This document shows positions 8,762-18,244 of a DNA stretch of 64,000 nt, one piece after another (within the stretch, counting starts at the first letter, position 1; every line of letters begins with the position of its first letter). The DNA comes from Ruegeria sp. HKCCD7303 (lineage in GTDB: Bacteria; Pseudomonadota; Alphaproteobacteria; Rhodobacterales; Rhodobacteraceae). Below the pieces are notes generated by a model. The model was not told the DNA's origin, searched no databases, and saw only the letters and a list, made by a program, of their open reading frames with translations. The stretch covers positions 82,244-146,243 of the forward strand of contig NZ_WVRE01000009.1 in assembly GCF_013111185.1 (NCBI RefSeq). Direction: 5' to 3'. The position numbers were made by a program, and so were the translations under genes.

Positions 8762-10691
8762 AGTTCTTTCCTTTTAAATACCGCCGCTTGGCCTCTTCCA
8801 TCCGGCCCATCTCACGGACAGCGTTCTCGATGGCGACCTCGTCGCTCTTGTCGGCATAGCGGAACTCGCTGTCGGCGTAGCGGTTGATCTCTTGGATCAC
8901 CATCTCAACCGTGATCGGCTGGCGCAGGTCTTCGATCATCGCTTTCTTGGTGTCGTAGTCGTGGAACAGGAACAGGTCGGGGTTCTCCATCCACTCGTCG
9001 GGCAATTCGAAATCCATCGCGCGGACCTTGACCGCGTCGGTGATGTTCTTGATCACACGGCCGGTGAACCGCTCATCCGCGGCCTGGATCGCCTTGAGGT
9101 AGGTGCCCAGCTTGGCAATCGTGTCCATCTGGCCGATCTCGCCCGAAACCCGGTCATAGACCTGCAACAGGGCGTCCTCATGCGGGCGGGCATGGCTTTC
9201 GAAACTGGCGGCGACGGCCTTCTTGATCTCCTGCGCGGCGTAAGCCTCGTGTTCGCCCAGCGGGATGTCGTGGTTGCGGCCCATCAGCAGGTGCAGGATG
9301 TCGATGTAATCCTCGCGCGTTTGCGGCCCGTCCACCAGAAACCGCGCGCCGGCCCGCTGTCGCAGGGCGTCGTCCACATTCTCGGGGTAGTTCGAGAACA
9401 TGCCAAAGGTGCAATTGCCGCGCACGACGGTGTTGGCGCCAGCAAAGCTCTCCATCAGAACAGCGGTGATTTCCAGTTGGCCCGCGCTGGACTGCCGGTC
9501 GCCGCGTTTTCCCGCCAGTTGGTCTATATCGTCGATGGTCCCGAAACCGATGACCGAGGGATCAATGATCGTATTGATAAAGGCTTTGGCGTTCTGGCCG
9601 GACTTGCCCTGATAGCTGTCGATATTGTCGGTGCTCAGGTTCTGATAGCGGAACGGATAGCCCGCGTTCTGGCAATAGTCATTGATCAGCCCGGCCATCA
9701 TCTGGATCAGGGTGGTCTTGCCGGTGCCCGGTTTGCCGTCACCCATGAAGGTAAAGATGAACCCGCCGAGTTCCGCAAACGGGTTCAGGCGGCGGTCGAA
9801 GTCATAGGCCATCAGCATCTTGGCCAGCTTCATCGCCTGATACTTGGCGATATGGTTGCCCACCACCTCGTTCGGTTTCTTGAACGTCATGGTCAGAGTG
9901 GAGGATTTGGCCTTTGAGGCCGGCTCGAACCCTCGGATCGTCAGGTCATCGGCGTCGATATGCCAGGCGGCGTTCTGGAACGGGGCCAGATGGTCCGCCG
10001 ACTGCGCACGCAGGGCGGCCTTTTCCATCAACTGCTCGGCATAGGCACTTGTGGCGGCGATCAGGTGGGCGTCGTCAGGGGCGTGTTTGGCCAACATTTG
10101 GTCCAGCTCCCACAGCGCGCCATGCAGGGCGAGTTGGCCGTTGTCGGTCAGGATCTCTTCGACCTCGCCGATATCGACGGTGGTTTCACTTAGATGTGAG
10201 GACATCAGATACGCCAGCGCATTTCCAAGCACATGCGATGAGATAAGCGCCTCCGCGGTCAGCAAACCCGAGAACTCGGCCTTCCGCGCGGCAGGCAGAT
10301 CCCCGGCTAGGTTCGCACGCTTCAAATCGGCCAGCGGTGTCTGGTCCGCATAAGCCTCGGCCACAGCCAAAGCGATTGCGATGGCGCGGCGAATGGCCTG
10401 TTGCGTGGTGGCCTGCGGCGGCGAGACCAGCGTATCGCCGTCATCGGATGCCTCAATCCGTTCAACCAGATGCACCCCGTCTGCGCGTACAGTGCGCCGC
10501 GTCACCAAACCGGGTGTGGTGGATCGAAACCGCCTCCCGGTCGTGACACCCGGAGATCGCTCGACCGCCACTTCAACCGGTTTCGCAATCCGCGGCGCGT
10601 GTTCGAACCCATTCAGCAAGGCGGTCGCCGCCGGGTAATGTTTGCGAATATCGTCTTCGCGCAATTCCATCTGATCTGACGTCAAACTCAT
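8754..10691 (-). CDS. AAA+ ATPase of unknown function
   Basis: This 645-residue soluble protein has a helical N-terminal half with no recognised domain and an AAA+ module from ~residue 300. Walker A reads 'GDGKPGTGKTT' and Walker B 'VIGFGTIDDID'; a likely sensor/arginine-finger segment is 'NVDDALRQRAGARF'. Such ATPases remodel proteins or DNA complexes. The ATG at 10691 is preferred because upstream in-frame residues overlap the preceding gene and look non-coding ('FWTRRRCRVEQ'). It lies in one run with a coiled-coil protein, small membrane proteins and an Mrr nuclease. The substrate cannot be told from sequence. Confidence 0.8.
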   Translation of the reverse strand: MSLTSDQMELREDDIRKHYPAATALLNGFEHAPRIAKPVEVAVERSPGVTTGRRFRSTTPGLVTRRTVRADGVHLVERIEASDDGDTLVSPPQATTQQAIRRAIAIALAVAEAYADQTPLADLKRANLAGDLPAARKAEFSGLLTAEALISSHVLGNALAYLMSSHLSETTVDIGEVEEILTDNGQLALHGALWELDQMLAKHAPDDAHLIAATSAYAEQLMEKAALRAQSADHLAPFQNAAWHIDADDLTIRGFEPASKAKSSTLTMTFKKPNEVVGNHIAKYQAMKLAKMLMAYDFDRRLNPFAELGGFIFTFMGDGKPGTGKTTLIQMMAGLINDYCQNAGYPFRYQNLSTDNIDSYQGKSGQNAKAFINTIIDPSVIGFGTIDDIDQLAGKRGDRQSSAGQLEITAVLMESFAGANTVVRGNCTFGMFSNYPENVDDALRQRAGARFLVDGPQTREDYIDILHLLMGRNHDIPLGEHEAYAAQEIKKAVAASFESHARPHEDALLQVYDRVSGEIGQMDTIAKLGTYLKAIQAADERFTGRVIKNITDAVKVRAMDFELPDEWMENPDLFLFHDYDTKKAMIEDLRQPITVEMVIQEINRYADSEFRYADKSDEVAIENAVREMGRMEEAKRRYLKGKNFD

Positions 10692-10747
10692 TTGCTCAAC
10701 CCTGCATCTTCTTCTCGTCCAAAATACGGTCGCCGAAGGCGAAAAAC

Positions 10748-11866
10748 TCAATAGCGCAACACCTGTCCTGCCTTGCTAACGACGAATTTGCGCACATCGG
10801 CAAACCCCGGCGGGTTGCGCTCGGCCAGCACCTGAAAGGGGCGTTGGGGCAGGATGATCGACCGCTGCGTCCGCGTGGCCCCGGTCTCAGCGCCCTGCCC
10901 GCCAAACGGATCCAGCGCGAAAATCTCGCGCTCGACGGTTGAAAACCATCCGGCGCGTTCTTCGATGACCTCTTCGCTTTCCAGCTCCTCGGTGGTCCAG
11001 GCCAGTGCCCAATCTTGACCTTCGGGTGCCTGTGCGTCCTCCAGCACCTGCCGCAAAGGACCCGATTGCTCGGTATAGGCCGAGGAATACATTGGCCCCA
11101 CATGAATGCGGCGCAGGTGTTTGGGATGCAGGTCGTCAAAATCCTGGTCGAAGCCCTTGGCGATGGTCACCAGTTTCAAACCGCCCAAAGACTGCGCCAT
11201 CAGATGCGCCTGCACCTCGGGCCAGCGGCGCTGGTCCTTGGGCAGGGCCGTCTTGCCGCTGTCCTCAAGCTGCATCAAGTAGATGACCGGCAGGTTGATC
11301 TGGCTGTCATAGACCGCCCAGTGGATCATGAACTTGCGCCGATCCCCCTCATTCCCGATCCAATGGCATTCGGGATCGTTGCGGGCCCAGAACAGCTGAC
11401 CTTTCAGTAATTCTTCATAAAAGAGCCTTTGTGACAGGGCGAATTGCAGCTTGGTGGGGATCTCCCGGTCGCCAATAATTGTCCGAACCATGTCGGTTTT
11501 CAGGTCGTCTTCCGAGGGCATATTCGCCAGATGCACCTGCGCCTGCTGCGCGTCATTGGCCATGGTCAACAATTCGGCCGCCACCGGAAACCCGCTGTCG
11601 CGCTTGTCCATGGCCAGGCTGCCAAAGAACCGCCCAGTATCGCGCCCGACCAGCAGGTATTTCATGGACAGTGCGCGGAAGGTATAGAGCAACCCCGAGA
11701 GATACCGCGACACGATCCGCACCTCTTGCTTGCTGATCGCGCCCTCCGCCTCCATCGTCGCGGCCACGCGCAGGAGGTGGACAGTGATCACCTCAAATTT
11801 GCGGAAATAGCGGCGCGAGGCGAAGGTGTCGGTCAGGCCGACATGGTCTTGGGTGGGGTCAGTCAT
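10748..11866 (-). CDS. Uncharacterised conserved operon protein
   Basis: A 372-residue soluble protein rich in aromatic and acidic residues, with no signal peptide, membrane helix or motif I recognise. The ATG at 11866 is preferred over an in-frame TTG eight codons upstream. It sits between the small membrane protein and the AAA+ ATPase in the minus-strand run, with 34 and 56 bases on either side. Its constant placement next to the ATPase suggests an adaptor or substrate-binding subunit, which is inference only. Confidence 0.6.
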   Translation of the reverse strand: MTDPTQDHVGLTDTFASRRYFRKFEVITVHLLRVAATMEAEGAISKQEVRIVSRYLSGLLYTFRALSMKYLLVGRDTGRFFGSLAMDKRDSGFPVAAELLTMANDAQQAQVHLANMPSEDDLKTDMVRTIIGDREIPTKLQFALSQRLFYEELLKGQLFWARNDPECHWIGNEGDRRKFMIHWAVYDSQINLPVIYLMQLEDSGKTALPKDQRRWPEVQAHLMAQSLGGLKLVTIAKGFDQDFDDLHPKHLRRIHVGPMYSSAYTEQSGPLRQVLEDAQAPEGQDWALAWTTEELESEEVIEERAGWFSTVEREIFALDPFGGQGAETGATRTQRSIILPQRPFQVLAERNPPGFADVRKFVVSKAGQVLRY

Positions 11867-11899
11867 TTGCGGTTCTCGGCAGCATTTCAACTTCTGAAA

Positions 11900-12271
11900 T
11901 CACTGCCCTTCATCCTTGACAGAAAGCACTCTTCCAAATGCATCAAGTTCAAAGAAGCTAAAGAGCATATTGGCCTCCGATTGGCGCACATTGAAGAATT
12001 GTGGCTCGCGGCTCCGAATGGTGTGAGCAGTCATTGAAAACAGCGCGCGGGCTAGATTTCCAAGACACCCAACCAAGATGAAAATAATTGCCAGAAAAAG
12101 TGCTGCGAACACAATTCCGTTTACTGCCTCTTGGCTGGCAACCTGATCAGCGACGGCACCAATTTTCGACAACGAAACACCGACACCAGAGAGAAAGGAG
12201 ACTAATCCCCCTGCAATCGTGAAAAAAATGCCCAAGAGGCCAAACCTGCAAAATACTTTCCAGCTCCACAT
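11900..12271 (-). CDS. Small membrane protein in the AAA+ operon
   Basis: A 123-residue protein with two hydrophobic helices: one at the N-terminus ('FGLLGIFFTIAGGLVSFLSGV') and one at ~50-75 ('GIVFAALFLAIIFILVGCLG'), followed by a polar tail of ~45 residues ending in acidic residues. No family is recognised. It starts 6 bases after the coiled-coil gene and is visibly more AT-rich than the flanking genes. It may anchor the coiled-coil protein or the ATPase at the inner membrane. Confidence 0.55.
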   Translation of the reverse strand: MWSWKVFCRFGLLGIFFTIAGGLVSFLSGVGVSLSKIGAVADQVASQEAVNGIVFAALFLAIIFILVGCLGNLARALFSMTAHTIRSREPQFFNVRQSEANMLFSFFELDAFGRVLSVKDEGQ

Positions 12272-12277
12272 CAGGGT

Positions 12278-13357
12278 TTAACCCCCATACAAATTTTTAT
12301 CATGCTTCTCGACAATAGACGCAAACCGGCGGGCAAAGCGTTCGTCCGCCTTGGCCTTTTTCTCCAGCACGTCGCGGGCAAAAACCATGTGGTCCTCGTG
12401 CGCTTCAAGCATATCCGCCATTTTCTGGTTGGTCGCGGTGCCGATGGCGGCCATTGCAGTTTGCGCCTCTTGGTCGGTCTGCACGCCGATTTCGTTGATG
12501 CGGTGCGCCACGTCCTGCTGCTGCGCGGTTTTCAGCGATTTGGTCAGCGCGTCATACAGCACCACGCGCTGCTGCGTGTCTGTCTGCAGCTTGTTGATCA
12601 GCACCATCTGAGTCGCCGCCTGGTTCTGCAGTGAGTCGACCCAGGTCTTGCCCTTTTCGATATAGCGCTCCAGCGTCTGAGACTTGGCCAGCTTGACCTG
12701 CTCTTCCTGAACCTTGGCGTTGTATTGCTTGTTCAGCTCGGCCAATTCAGTCTCTAACTGGGTCCGTGCAGTGGCGTCCTGTTCAACGCTGATCTTGTTT
12801 TCCAGCGTGATAATGGTCGGATCCATGCCTTGGATCTCGGCGCGCAACGCCTCAAGCTCGGCCACGGTCGCCTCACGGTCATCCAGTGTGCCGGTCAAGT
12901 TGTCCTCAACTTTGACGCGCTGCTCTTCCAGTACGGACAGCTGCCCCTGCAACAATTGCACGATCACATCTGATTTAGCGATCAGGTCTTGCAGCTTGTC
13001 GTCGATATTGGCCGTGCGCATCCGTTCCTGCCGCATCGACTCGGACTTACCTTTCGAGAAGATGCCAACAAACGACTCCCACCCGGTTTTCGAGCGCATT
13101 TCGTCGAAATCTTTGGAAAACGCGTTTGTAACGTCGTCCAGCCCCATGATCAGCTCGGCGATATTGGCATTCATCACCTCGGTATGGGTGTGAACATCCT
13201 CGAGCGTTGCGTTTTCAATGTCGATATCCGCCTCGGCGGTGCCGATCTTGGCCCGCGCAGCCTCAATCCGTGAGGTCAGCCCTTCGATTTGCGACTGGGA
13301 CTCACGCACTTTTGCCTGAGTTTCTTCTATAAGGGCTTCGAATTGCTGGTTCGACAT
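12278..13357 (-). CDS. Long coiled-coil protein, first gene of the AAA+ operon
   Basis: This 359-residue protein is almost entirely heptad-like helix (Glu, Gln, Lys, Ala, Leu rich), for example 'EALIEETQAKVRESQSQIEGLTS' (in part) and 'LEEQRVKVEDNLTGTLDDREA'. There is a short non-helical insert near 85-100 ('KTGWESFVGIFSKGK'). No membrane helix or signal is present. A very distant resemblance in layout to TelA/KlaA-type toxic-anion-resistance proteins can be imagined but is not supported by a motif. It opens the minus-strand operon, 267 bases from the divergent gabD gene, so the operon promoter should lie in that gap. Confidence 0.6.
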   Translation of the reverse strand: MSNQQFEALIEETQAKVRESQSQIEGLTSRIEAARAKIGTAEADIDIENATLEDVHTHTEVMNANIAELIMGLDDVTNAFSKDFDEMRSKTGWESFVGIFSKGKSESMRQERMRTANIDDKLQDLIAKSDVIVQLLQGQLSVLEEQRVKVEDNLTGTLDDREATVAELEALRAEIQGMDPTIITLENKISVEQDATARTQLETELAELNKQYNAKVQEEQVKLAKSQTLERYIEKGKTWVDSLQNQAATQMVLINKLQTDTQQRVVLYDALTKSLKTAQQQDVAHRINEIGVQTDQEAQTAMAAIGTATNQKMADMLEAHEDHMVFARDVLEKKAKADERFARRFASIVEKHDKNLYGG

Positions 13358-13624
13358 TTCTGGTGTCCCTTTTTGTCTGTTTAACCAATAAGATAGGGAA
13401 TGTTACACCGATTTACATCCCCCTGCGCTAATTTTTCCACCAGACTTTTGCAAACTCGGGGCAAAAAAGATAGGCGGCTGGCTGCAGCCTAACGTGGATC
13501 GGTATACGAAAATCACACACTATTCAGCCAAATCTGGATTGATTTAGGGGGCGAAGTGGCCATAGACAGTTTCGAACCCGCTGATTGGGTGCGCGCAAAC
13601 ATTATTCCTGCCGGAGGCTGGCCC

Positions 13625-15100
13625 ATGCTGGACGCAACTACAGACCTGAAGTCGATTTTGAAGAACCCTGAACTGCTGGCGACGAAAGCCTATATAGGCG
13701 GCCAATGGGTGGACGGGGATAACGGGACGTTTGACGTGACCAACCCCGCACGCGGTGACGTAGTCGCTGAAGTGGCCGATGTCAGCCGTGCCCAGGTTGC
13801 CGGAGCGGTTGCACAAGCTGAAGCCGCGCAAAAGGAATGGGCCAAACTGACCGGCAAGGAACGTGCGGTGATCCTGCGCCGCTGGTTCGATCTGATGATG
13901 GAAAACGCTGAGGATCTGGGCAAAATCCTGACGGCCGAGCAAGGCAAACCACTTGCCGAGGCGATTGGTGAGATCGGCTATGGCGCGTCCTTCATCGAAT
14001 TCTTCGGCGAAGAAGCCAAGCGTGTCTACGGTGAGATGATCCCGGGGCATCAGCGTGACAAGCGGATCATGGTGCTGAAACAACCGATTGGTGTTGCGGC
14101 GTCGATCACACCATGGAACTTCCCCAACGCAATGATCACCCGCAAAGCCGGTCCTGCCCTGGCCGCTGGGTGTGCGTTTGTTGCGCGCCCGGCCAAGGAA
14201 ACACCCTTGTCCGCTCTGGTTCTGGCCGTTTTGGCCGAAAAGGCTGGCATTCCGGCTGGTGTGTTCAACGTGGTTCCGTCGTCGCGCGCCAGCGAAATCG
14301 GCAAGGAATTCTGCGAAAACCCCGGCGTGCGCAAGCTGACCTTCACCGGTTCAACCGAGGTCGGTCGCATCTTGCTGAAACAGGCTGCCGATCAGGTGAT
14401 GAAATGCTCGATGGAATTGGGCGGCAATGCTCCGTTTATCGTGTTCGACGACGCCGATCTGGATGCAGCGGTCGAAGGCGCGATGATGTGCAAGTTCCGC
14501 AACAACGGTCAGACCTGCGTCTGCGCCAATCGTATCTACGTGCAGGCTGGCGTTTACGACGCCTTCGCAGCCAAGCTGAAAGCCGCCACCGAGGCGCTCA
14601 AGGTAGGTGACGGTCTGACCGACGGAACCACAACCGGCCCGCTGATCAATGCTGAAGCTGTCGCCAAAGTTGAAGAGCATATCAAGGACGTCACCGACAA
14701 GGGCGGCGCGGTTTTGACCGGTGGCCTGCCGCATGATCTGGGTGGCACGTTCTTCCAGCCGACCATTGTGACCGGTGTGACCCAGGATATGTTGGTCGCG
14801 CAGGACGAAACCTTTGGCCCGTTGGCGCCTTTGTTCAAGTTTGAAGATGAGGACGATGTCATCGCCATGGCCAATGACACGATCTTTGGTCTGGCCTCTT
14901 ACTTCTACGCCAAGGACCTGAGCCGCGTCTACAAAGTGGCCGAGGCGCTGGAATATGGCATCGTAGGCGTGAACACGGGCATCATCTCAACCGAGCTGGG
15001 CCCGTTCGGTGGCGTCAAGCAATCCGGTCTGGGCCGTGAGGGCAGCCACCACGGTATGGAAGACTATTTGGAAATGAAATACGTCTGCATGTCGGTTTAA
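13625..15100 (+). CDS. gabD: NAD(P)-dependent succinate-semialdehyde dehydrogenase
   Basis: This 491-residue aldehyde dehydrogenase oxidises succinate semialdehyde to succinate in the GABA shunt. ALDH landmarks are all visible: 'ITPWNFPNAMITRK' (cofactor site), 'FTGSTEVGRIL', catalytic Glu in 'MELGGNAPFIVFDDADLD' and catalytic Cys in 'FRNNGQTCVCANR'. The second Cys after the catalytic one (CxC) is typical of GabD redox control. The closing 'FGGVKQSGLGREGSHHGMEDYLE' region (in part) matches GabD. The ATG at 13625 has GGAGG 7 bases upstream. It is monocistronic with its own terminator. Other semialdehydes such as glutarate semialdehyde are possible substrates. Confidence 0.88.
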   Translation: MLDATTDLKSILKNPELLATKAYIGGQWVDGDNGTFDVTNPARGDVVAEVADVSRAQVAGAVAQAEAAQKEWAKLTGKERAVILRRWFDLMMENAEDLGKILTAEQGKPLAEAIGEIGYGASFIEFFGEEAKRVYGEMIPGHQRDKRIMVLKQPIGVAASITPWNFPNAMITRKAGPALAAGCAFVARPAKETPLSALVLAVLAEKAGIPAGVFNVVPSSRASEIGKEFCENPGVRKLTFTGSTEVGRILLKQAADQVMKCSMELGGNAPFIVFDDADLDAAVEGAMMCKFRNNGQTCVCANRIYVQAGVYDAFAAKLKAATEALKVGDGLTDGTTTGPLINAEAVAKVEEHIKDVTDKGGAVLTGGLPHDLGGTFFQPTIVTGVTQDMLVAQDETFGPLAPLFKFEDEDDVIAMANDTIFGLASYFYAKDLSRVYKVAEALEYGIVGVNTGIISTELGPFGGVKQSGLGREGSHHGMEDYLEMKYVCMSV

Positions 15101-15107
15101 TCTGACC

Positions 15108-15134
15108 TGGCCCCGGTGCAAAGCGCCGGGGCCA
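15108..15134 (+). terminator. Terminator of gabD
   Basis: A perfect 9-bp stem (TGGCCCCGG / CCGGGGCCA) with a 9-nt loop begins 8 bases after the gabD stop and is followed by TTCGGTTTGT. Confidence 0.75.
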
Positions 15135-15228
15135 TTCGGTTTGTCATAAAACTGCAAATAAACCGTCACATCCCTGCAATGACCTGCGTTCATCCCCCTC
15201 TCATCCAACTGAGAGGGGATACTCAACG

Positions 15229-17412
15229 ATGTCTTTGCGTTTTGCCTGCCTGACATCTGCCCTTGCCCTGACCGCCGGTCAGGCCGTGGCAGAGATGAAC
15301 TTCAACCGAATTGCGTCTTTTCCAGTCGTCAAGAACATAGCCGAAGGGGCCGACACCACCCGAGAAACCTCGCCCGAGATCATCGCGGCCACCGCGGATG
15401 GTATGACGCTGGTTTATACCGACAGCCCATTGGCCGTGATCGGCATGATCGACATCACTAACCCCGCGAACCCGGCCCCGCTGGGCGCGATGGAAGTGGG
15501 CGGCGAACCGACCTCCGTGGGCATTGTTGGCACGACGGCTTTTGTCGGCGTGAACACGTCGGAAAGCTATACCGCCCCGTCCGGCAAACTGATCTCAGTC
15601 GATATCACAAGCAAGGCCGAAACCGGTGCCTGTGATCTGGGCGGTCAGCCTGACAGCGTCGCCATCGCACCGGATGGCAGCTTTGTTGCCGTTGCGATCG
15701 AAAACGAACGCGACGAAGACCTGAACGATGGCATAATCCCACAATTGCCCGCCGGATCGCTAGCACTGGTGCCACTGAAAGACGGCGCGCTGGAGTGCGC
15801 GGGTATGACGATGGCCTCGCTAACCGGTTTGGCAGAGGTCGCGCCCACCGACCCCGAGCCCGAGTTCGTTGACATCAACGCTCTGGGTGAAATTGTCGTC
15901 ACATTGCAGGAAAACAACCACATCGCAGTGGTCGACAGGGACGGCAACGTGGTCAGCCATTTCTCGGCAGGCGCGGTTGATCTGGAAAGCATCGACGCCA
16001 CTGATGAGCGCGGCGCGCTGATCTTCACCGAAAGCCAGCCGGGTCGTTTGCGCGAACCGGACGCGGTGAAATGGATTGACGACAATCATTTCGCGACCGC
16101 CAATGAAGGTGACTATGAAGGCGGGTCGCGCGGTTGGACGATCTTCCACAAAGACGGCACGGTTGTTTACGAGAACGGCACCGATTTCGAGAAGGCCATC
16201 ATTAAGATCGGCCACTACCCTGACAAGCGTTCAGACAGCAAAGGCGTTGAGCCGGAAAGTGTAACCGCGGCCACCTTTGGCGGCACACCAATGATCTTTG
16301 TCGGGGCCGAGCGCGCCTCGGTCGTGGGTGTCTATGACGCCACCGAACCAGCCAACCCAGTGCTGAAACAACTGCTGCCTTCAGGCGTTGGACCGGAAGG
16401 CTATGTTGCAATCCCCGAACGCAACCTTCTGATCTCGGCCAACGAGAAAGACCTGATCGAAGATGGCGGCCCACGCGCGCATGTTTCGATCTTCGAATAT
16501 CAGGACGCCCCGGCCAACTATCCGCATCTAACCTCGGAAGGTGCGGATGAACTGATCGGATGGGGGGCTCTGTCCGGCTTGGTCGCGGATGAGGACGGCA
16601 TGATCTATGCGGTCAATGACAGCTTTTATGGCTTCCAGCCGTCGATCTTCAAGATCGACCCCAGCCAGAGCCCGGCACGGATCGTGGACGTGATCCGCAT
16701 CCACCGTCAGGACGGTAATCCGGCGCAGAAGCTGGATCTGGAGGGCATCACGCTGGACGGCCAAGGTGGTTTCTACGTCGTCTCCGAAGGCCGCACCGAC
16801 CGCGTCATCCCCCATGCGATCTATCACGTCTCGGCAGATGGTCTGATCAAGGACCGCAAGGGCGAGATCGGCCTGCCGCCGGAACTGATGGCAGTTGAGA
16901 AACGCTTTGGTTTCGAAGGCATCACCAAGGTGGGCAATACCCTGTGGATGGCAGTTCAGCGCGAATGGAAGGATGATCCGGAAAACCACGTGAAACTGGT
17001 GGCCTACAACCTTGAGACTAAGGAGTGGGGTGCCGTGCATTACCCCAAGGCAGACCCGGAAAAGGGCTGGGTCGGTCTGTCGGAAATCGTGGCCTTTGGT
17101 GATCATGTCTATGTCATCGAGCGCGACAACCAACATGACCACCGCGCCGTAACCAAAAAGGTCTACCGCATCCCGCTGTCCGAAATGACCCCGGCCCCAC
17201 TTGGCGGCGCATTGCCCGTGGTCAGCAAGCAAGAGGTCCGTGACCTGCTGCCCGACCTGACCTCGACCGGTGGTTATGTTCTGGACAAGATCGAAGGTCT
17301 GGCCATCCTGCCCTCGGGCGAGGCGTTTGTGATGACCGACAATGACGGCGTTGACGATGCCTCGGGCGAGACGATGTTCTGGTCGATCGGGTCAGTCACG
17401 GCTGGGAATTAA
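15229..17412 (+). CDS. Exported phytase-like esterase, beta-propeller
   Basis: This 727-residue protein has a Sec signal peptide ('LTSALALTAGQAVAE'). The N-terminal ~430 residues look like repeated beta-propeller blades ('GMIDITNPANPAPLGAMEVG', 'VGVYDATEPANPVL'). The C-terminal part (~440-727) matches the 'esterase-like activity of phytase' family ('KLDLEGITLDGQGGFYVVSEG', 'RFGFEGITKVGNTLWMAVQ', 'KIEGLAILPSGEAFVMTDND'). It presumably acts in the periplasm on phosphate esters, though activity in this family is poorly tested. The ATG is preceded by a GAGAGGGG stretch at a slightly long spacing. It stands alone, ending in a strong terminator. Confidence 0.8.
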   Translation: MSLRFACLTSALALTAGQAVAEMNFNRIASFPVVKNIAEGADTTRETSPEIIAATADGMTLVYTDSPLAVIGMIDITNPANPAPLGAMEVGGEPTSVGIVGTTAFVGVNTSESYTAPSGKLISVDITSKAETGACDLGGQPDSVAIAPDGSFVAVAIENERDEDLNDGIIPQLPAGSLALVPLKDGALECAGMTMASLTGLAEVAPTDPEPEFVDINALGEIVVTLQENNHIAVVDRDGNVVSHFSAGAVDLESIDATDERGALIFTESQPGRLREPDAVKWIDDNHFATANEGDYEGGSRGWTIFHKDGTVVYENGTDFEKAIIKIGHYPDKRSDSKGVEPESVTAATFGGTPMIFVGAERASVVGVYDATEPANPVLKQLLPSGVGPEGYVAIPERNLLISANEKDLIEDGGPRAHVSIFEYQDAPANYPHLTSEGADELIGWGALSGLVADEDGMIYAVNDSFYGFQPSIFKIDPSQSPARIVDVIRIHRQDGNPAQKLDLEGITLDGQGGFYVVSEGRTDRVIPHAIYHVSADGLIKDRKGEIGLPPELMAVEKRFGFEGITKVGNTLWMAVQREWKDDPENHVKLVAYNLETKEWGAVHYPKADPEKGWVGLSEIVAFGDHVYVIERDNQHDHRAVTKKVYRIPLSEMTPAPLGGALPVVSKQEVRDLLPDLTSTGGYVLDKIEGLAILPSGEAFVMTDNDGVDDASGETMFWSIGSVTAGN

Positions 17413-17433
17413 CTTATTTGCAAGACGTCAATG

Positions 17434-17459
17434 GGCCCCGCACGAAATTGTGCGGGGTC
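17434..17459 (+). terminator. Terminator of the phytase-like gene
   Basis: An 8-bp perfect stem (CCCCGCAC / GTGCGGGG), extended by a G-T and a G-C pair, with a 6-nt loop, precedes ATTTTGGTT. Confidence 0.75.
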
Positions 17460-17626
17460 ATTTTGGTTCTAGCGTCAGCTTTGAGCCTATATTGACCGAT
17501 GCTGCGCCAGGCACGAACGATCGGTTTGAGAAATTGGAATGATAGAAACTTCAGGGGCTAATGGAACCAAGGCCAATCATGCACTAACACTCAATTAGGA
17601 CCCCTCAATACGGAGACTGTTTCACC

Positions 17627-17983
17627 ATGGTCACGCATATTTTCGTCGTAGAATCCAATTGCGTCGATCCTTCTCGGGAGGATGAGTACAATCAGTGGTA
17701 TGACGACATCGACCTGCCGGATGTCCTCGCCATCAAAGGAATCCTGCGTGCCACCCGATACATCTGTGAAGCTGATTTGAATTCACGCTATGAACGTGCC
17801 GAAGTGTGTGAGGGCAAGGGAAAGTACTTAACAGTTTACGAAATTGAAACGACTGACATTGATTCAGTGCTTCGATCGTTGGACGCGGGCGTTTTGCAAA
17901 TGGAGAAGCGCGGAAGGCTTACGGATTTGATCGAAGTCACTGCGCGACGACTTTATAAAACCGGAAAGATGCTTTCAAAATAA
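17627..17983 (+). CDS. Small alpha/beta-barrel (EthD/DUF4286-like) protein
   Basis: This 118-residue soluble protein reads like a dimeric alpha+beta barrel: a first strand 'HIFVVESNCV', a helix with 'EYNQWYDDIDLPDVLAIKGI', a second strand 'ATRYICEA', then 'KYLTVYEIET'. The Asn-Gln-Trp-Tyr, 'His/Asp-Leu-Pro' and 'Gly-Ile' pattern is common in EthD-like proteins that handle quinone-like or aromatic products. No catalytic residue is certain. A GGAG site lies upstream of the ATG. It is monocistronic and somewhat AT-richer than neighbours, with a small hairpin after it. Confidence 0.6.
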   Translation: MVTHIFVVESNCVDPSREDEYNQWYDDIDLPDVLAIKGILRATRYICEADLNSRYERAEVCEGKGKYLTVYEIETTDIDSVLRSLDAGVLQMEKRGRLTDLIEVTARRLYKTGKMLSK

Positions 17984-17996
17984 AGAAAACTCCATG

Positions 17997-18014
17997 ATTG
18001 ACGCTAACGTCAAT
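17997..18014. terminator. Small hairpin after the EthD-like gene
   Basis: A perfect 7-bp stem (ATTGACG / CGTCAAT) with loop CTAA lies 14 bases after the stop codon. There is no T-run, so function as a terminator is uncertain. Confidence 0.35.
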
Positions 18015-18165
18015 GACCCACCCAGTACCAAAGTTGCGTCTAAGCACAAAAGGTACTGTAAGCGTTCTGTATCAAGTTTACCGACGACCAATAGCCGACA
18101 CTCGTTCCGATATGCCAAATGGCAGAGTTGTCCGCCTACCGAACGTCCCGATGACAAAAAAACAT

Positions 18166-18193
18166 CGCCCCGCGTCTGGAGGAACGCGGGGCG
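18166..18193 (-). terminator. Intrinsic terminator of the Hsp20 gene
   Basis: A perfect 10-bp GC-rich stem (ACGCGGGGCG / CGCCCCGCGT read on the + strand in reverse order) with an 8-nt loop is followed on the minus strand by seven T residues. This is the clearest rho-independent terminator in the window. Confidence 0.9.
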
Positions 18194-18244
18194 GGTGTTG
18201 CGGCAGTCAGGGAGGAGGCGACTGCCGCGGAACGTTAAGGCGCG

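Noticed and set aside
8892..9917. A 341-codon open frame antisense to the AAA+ ATPase gene
   Set aside because: It mirrors the ATPase codons and has no ribosome site or family resemblance.
12278..13357. Assignment of the coiled-coil protein as a TelA-type toxic-anion resistance protein
   Set aside because: The likeness is limited to helical composition; no shared motif or neighbouring Ter genes were seen.
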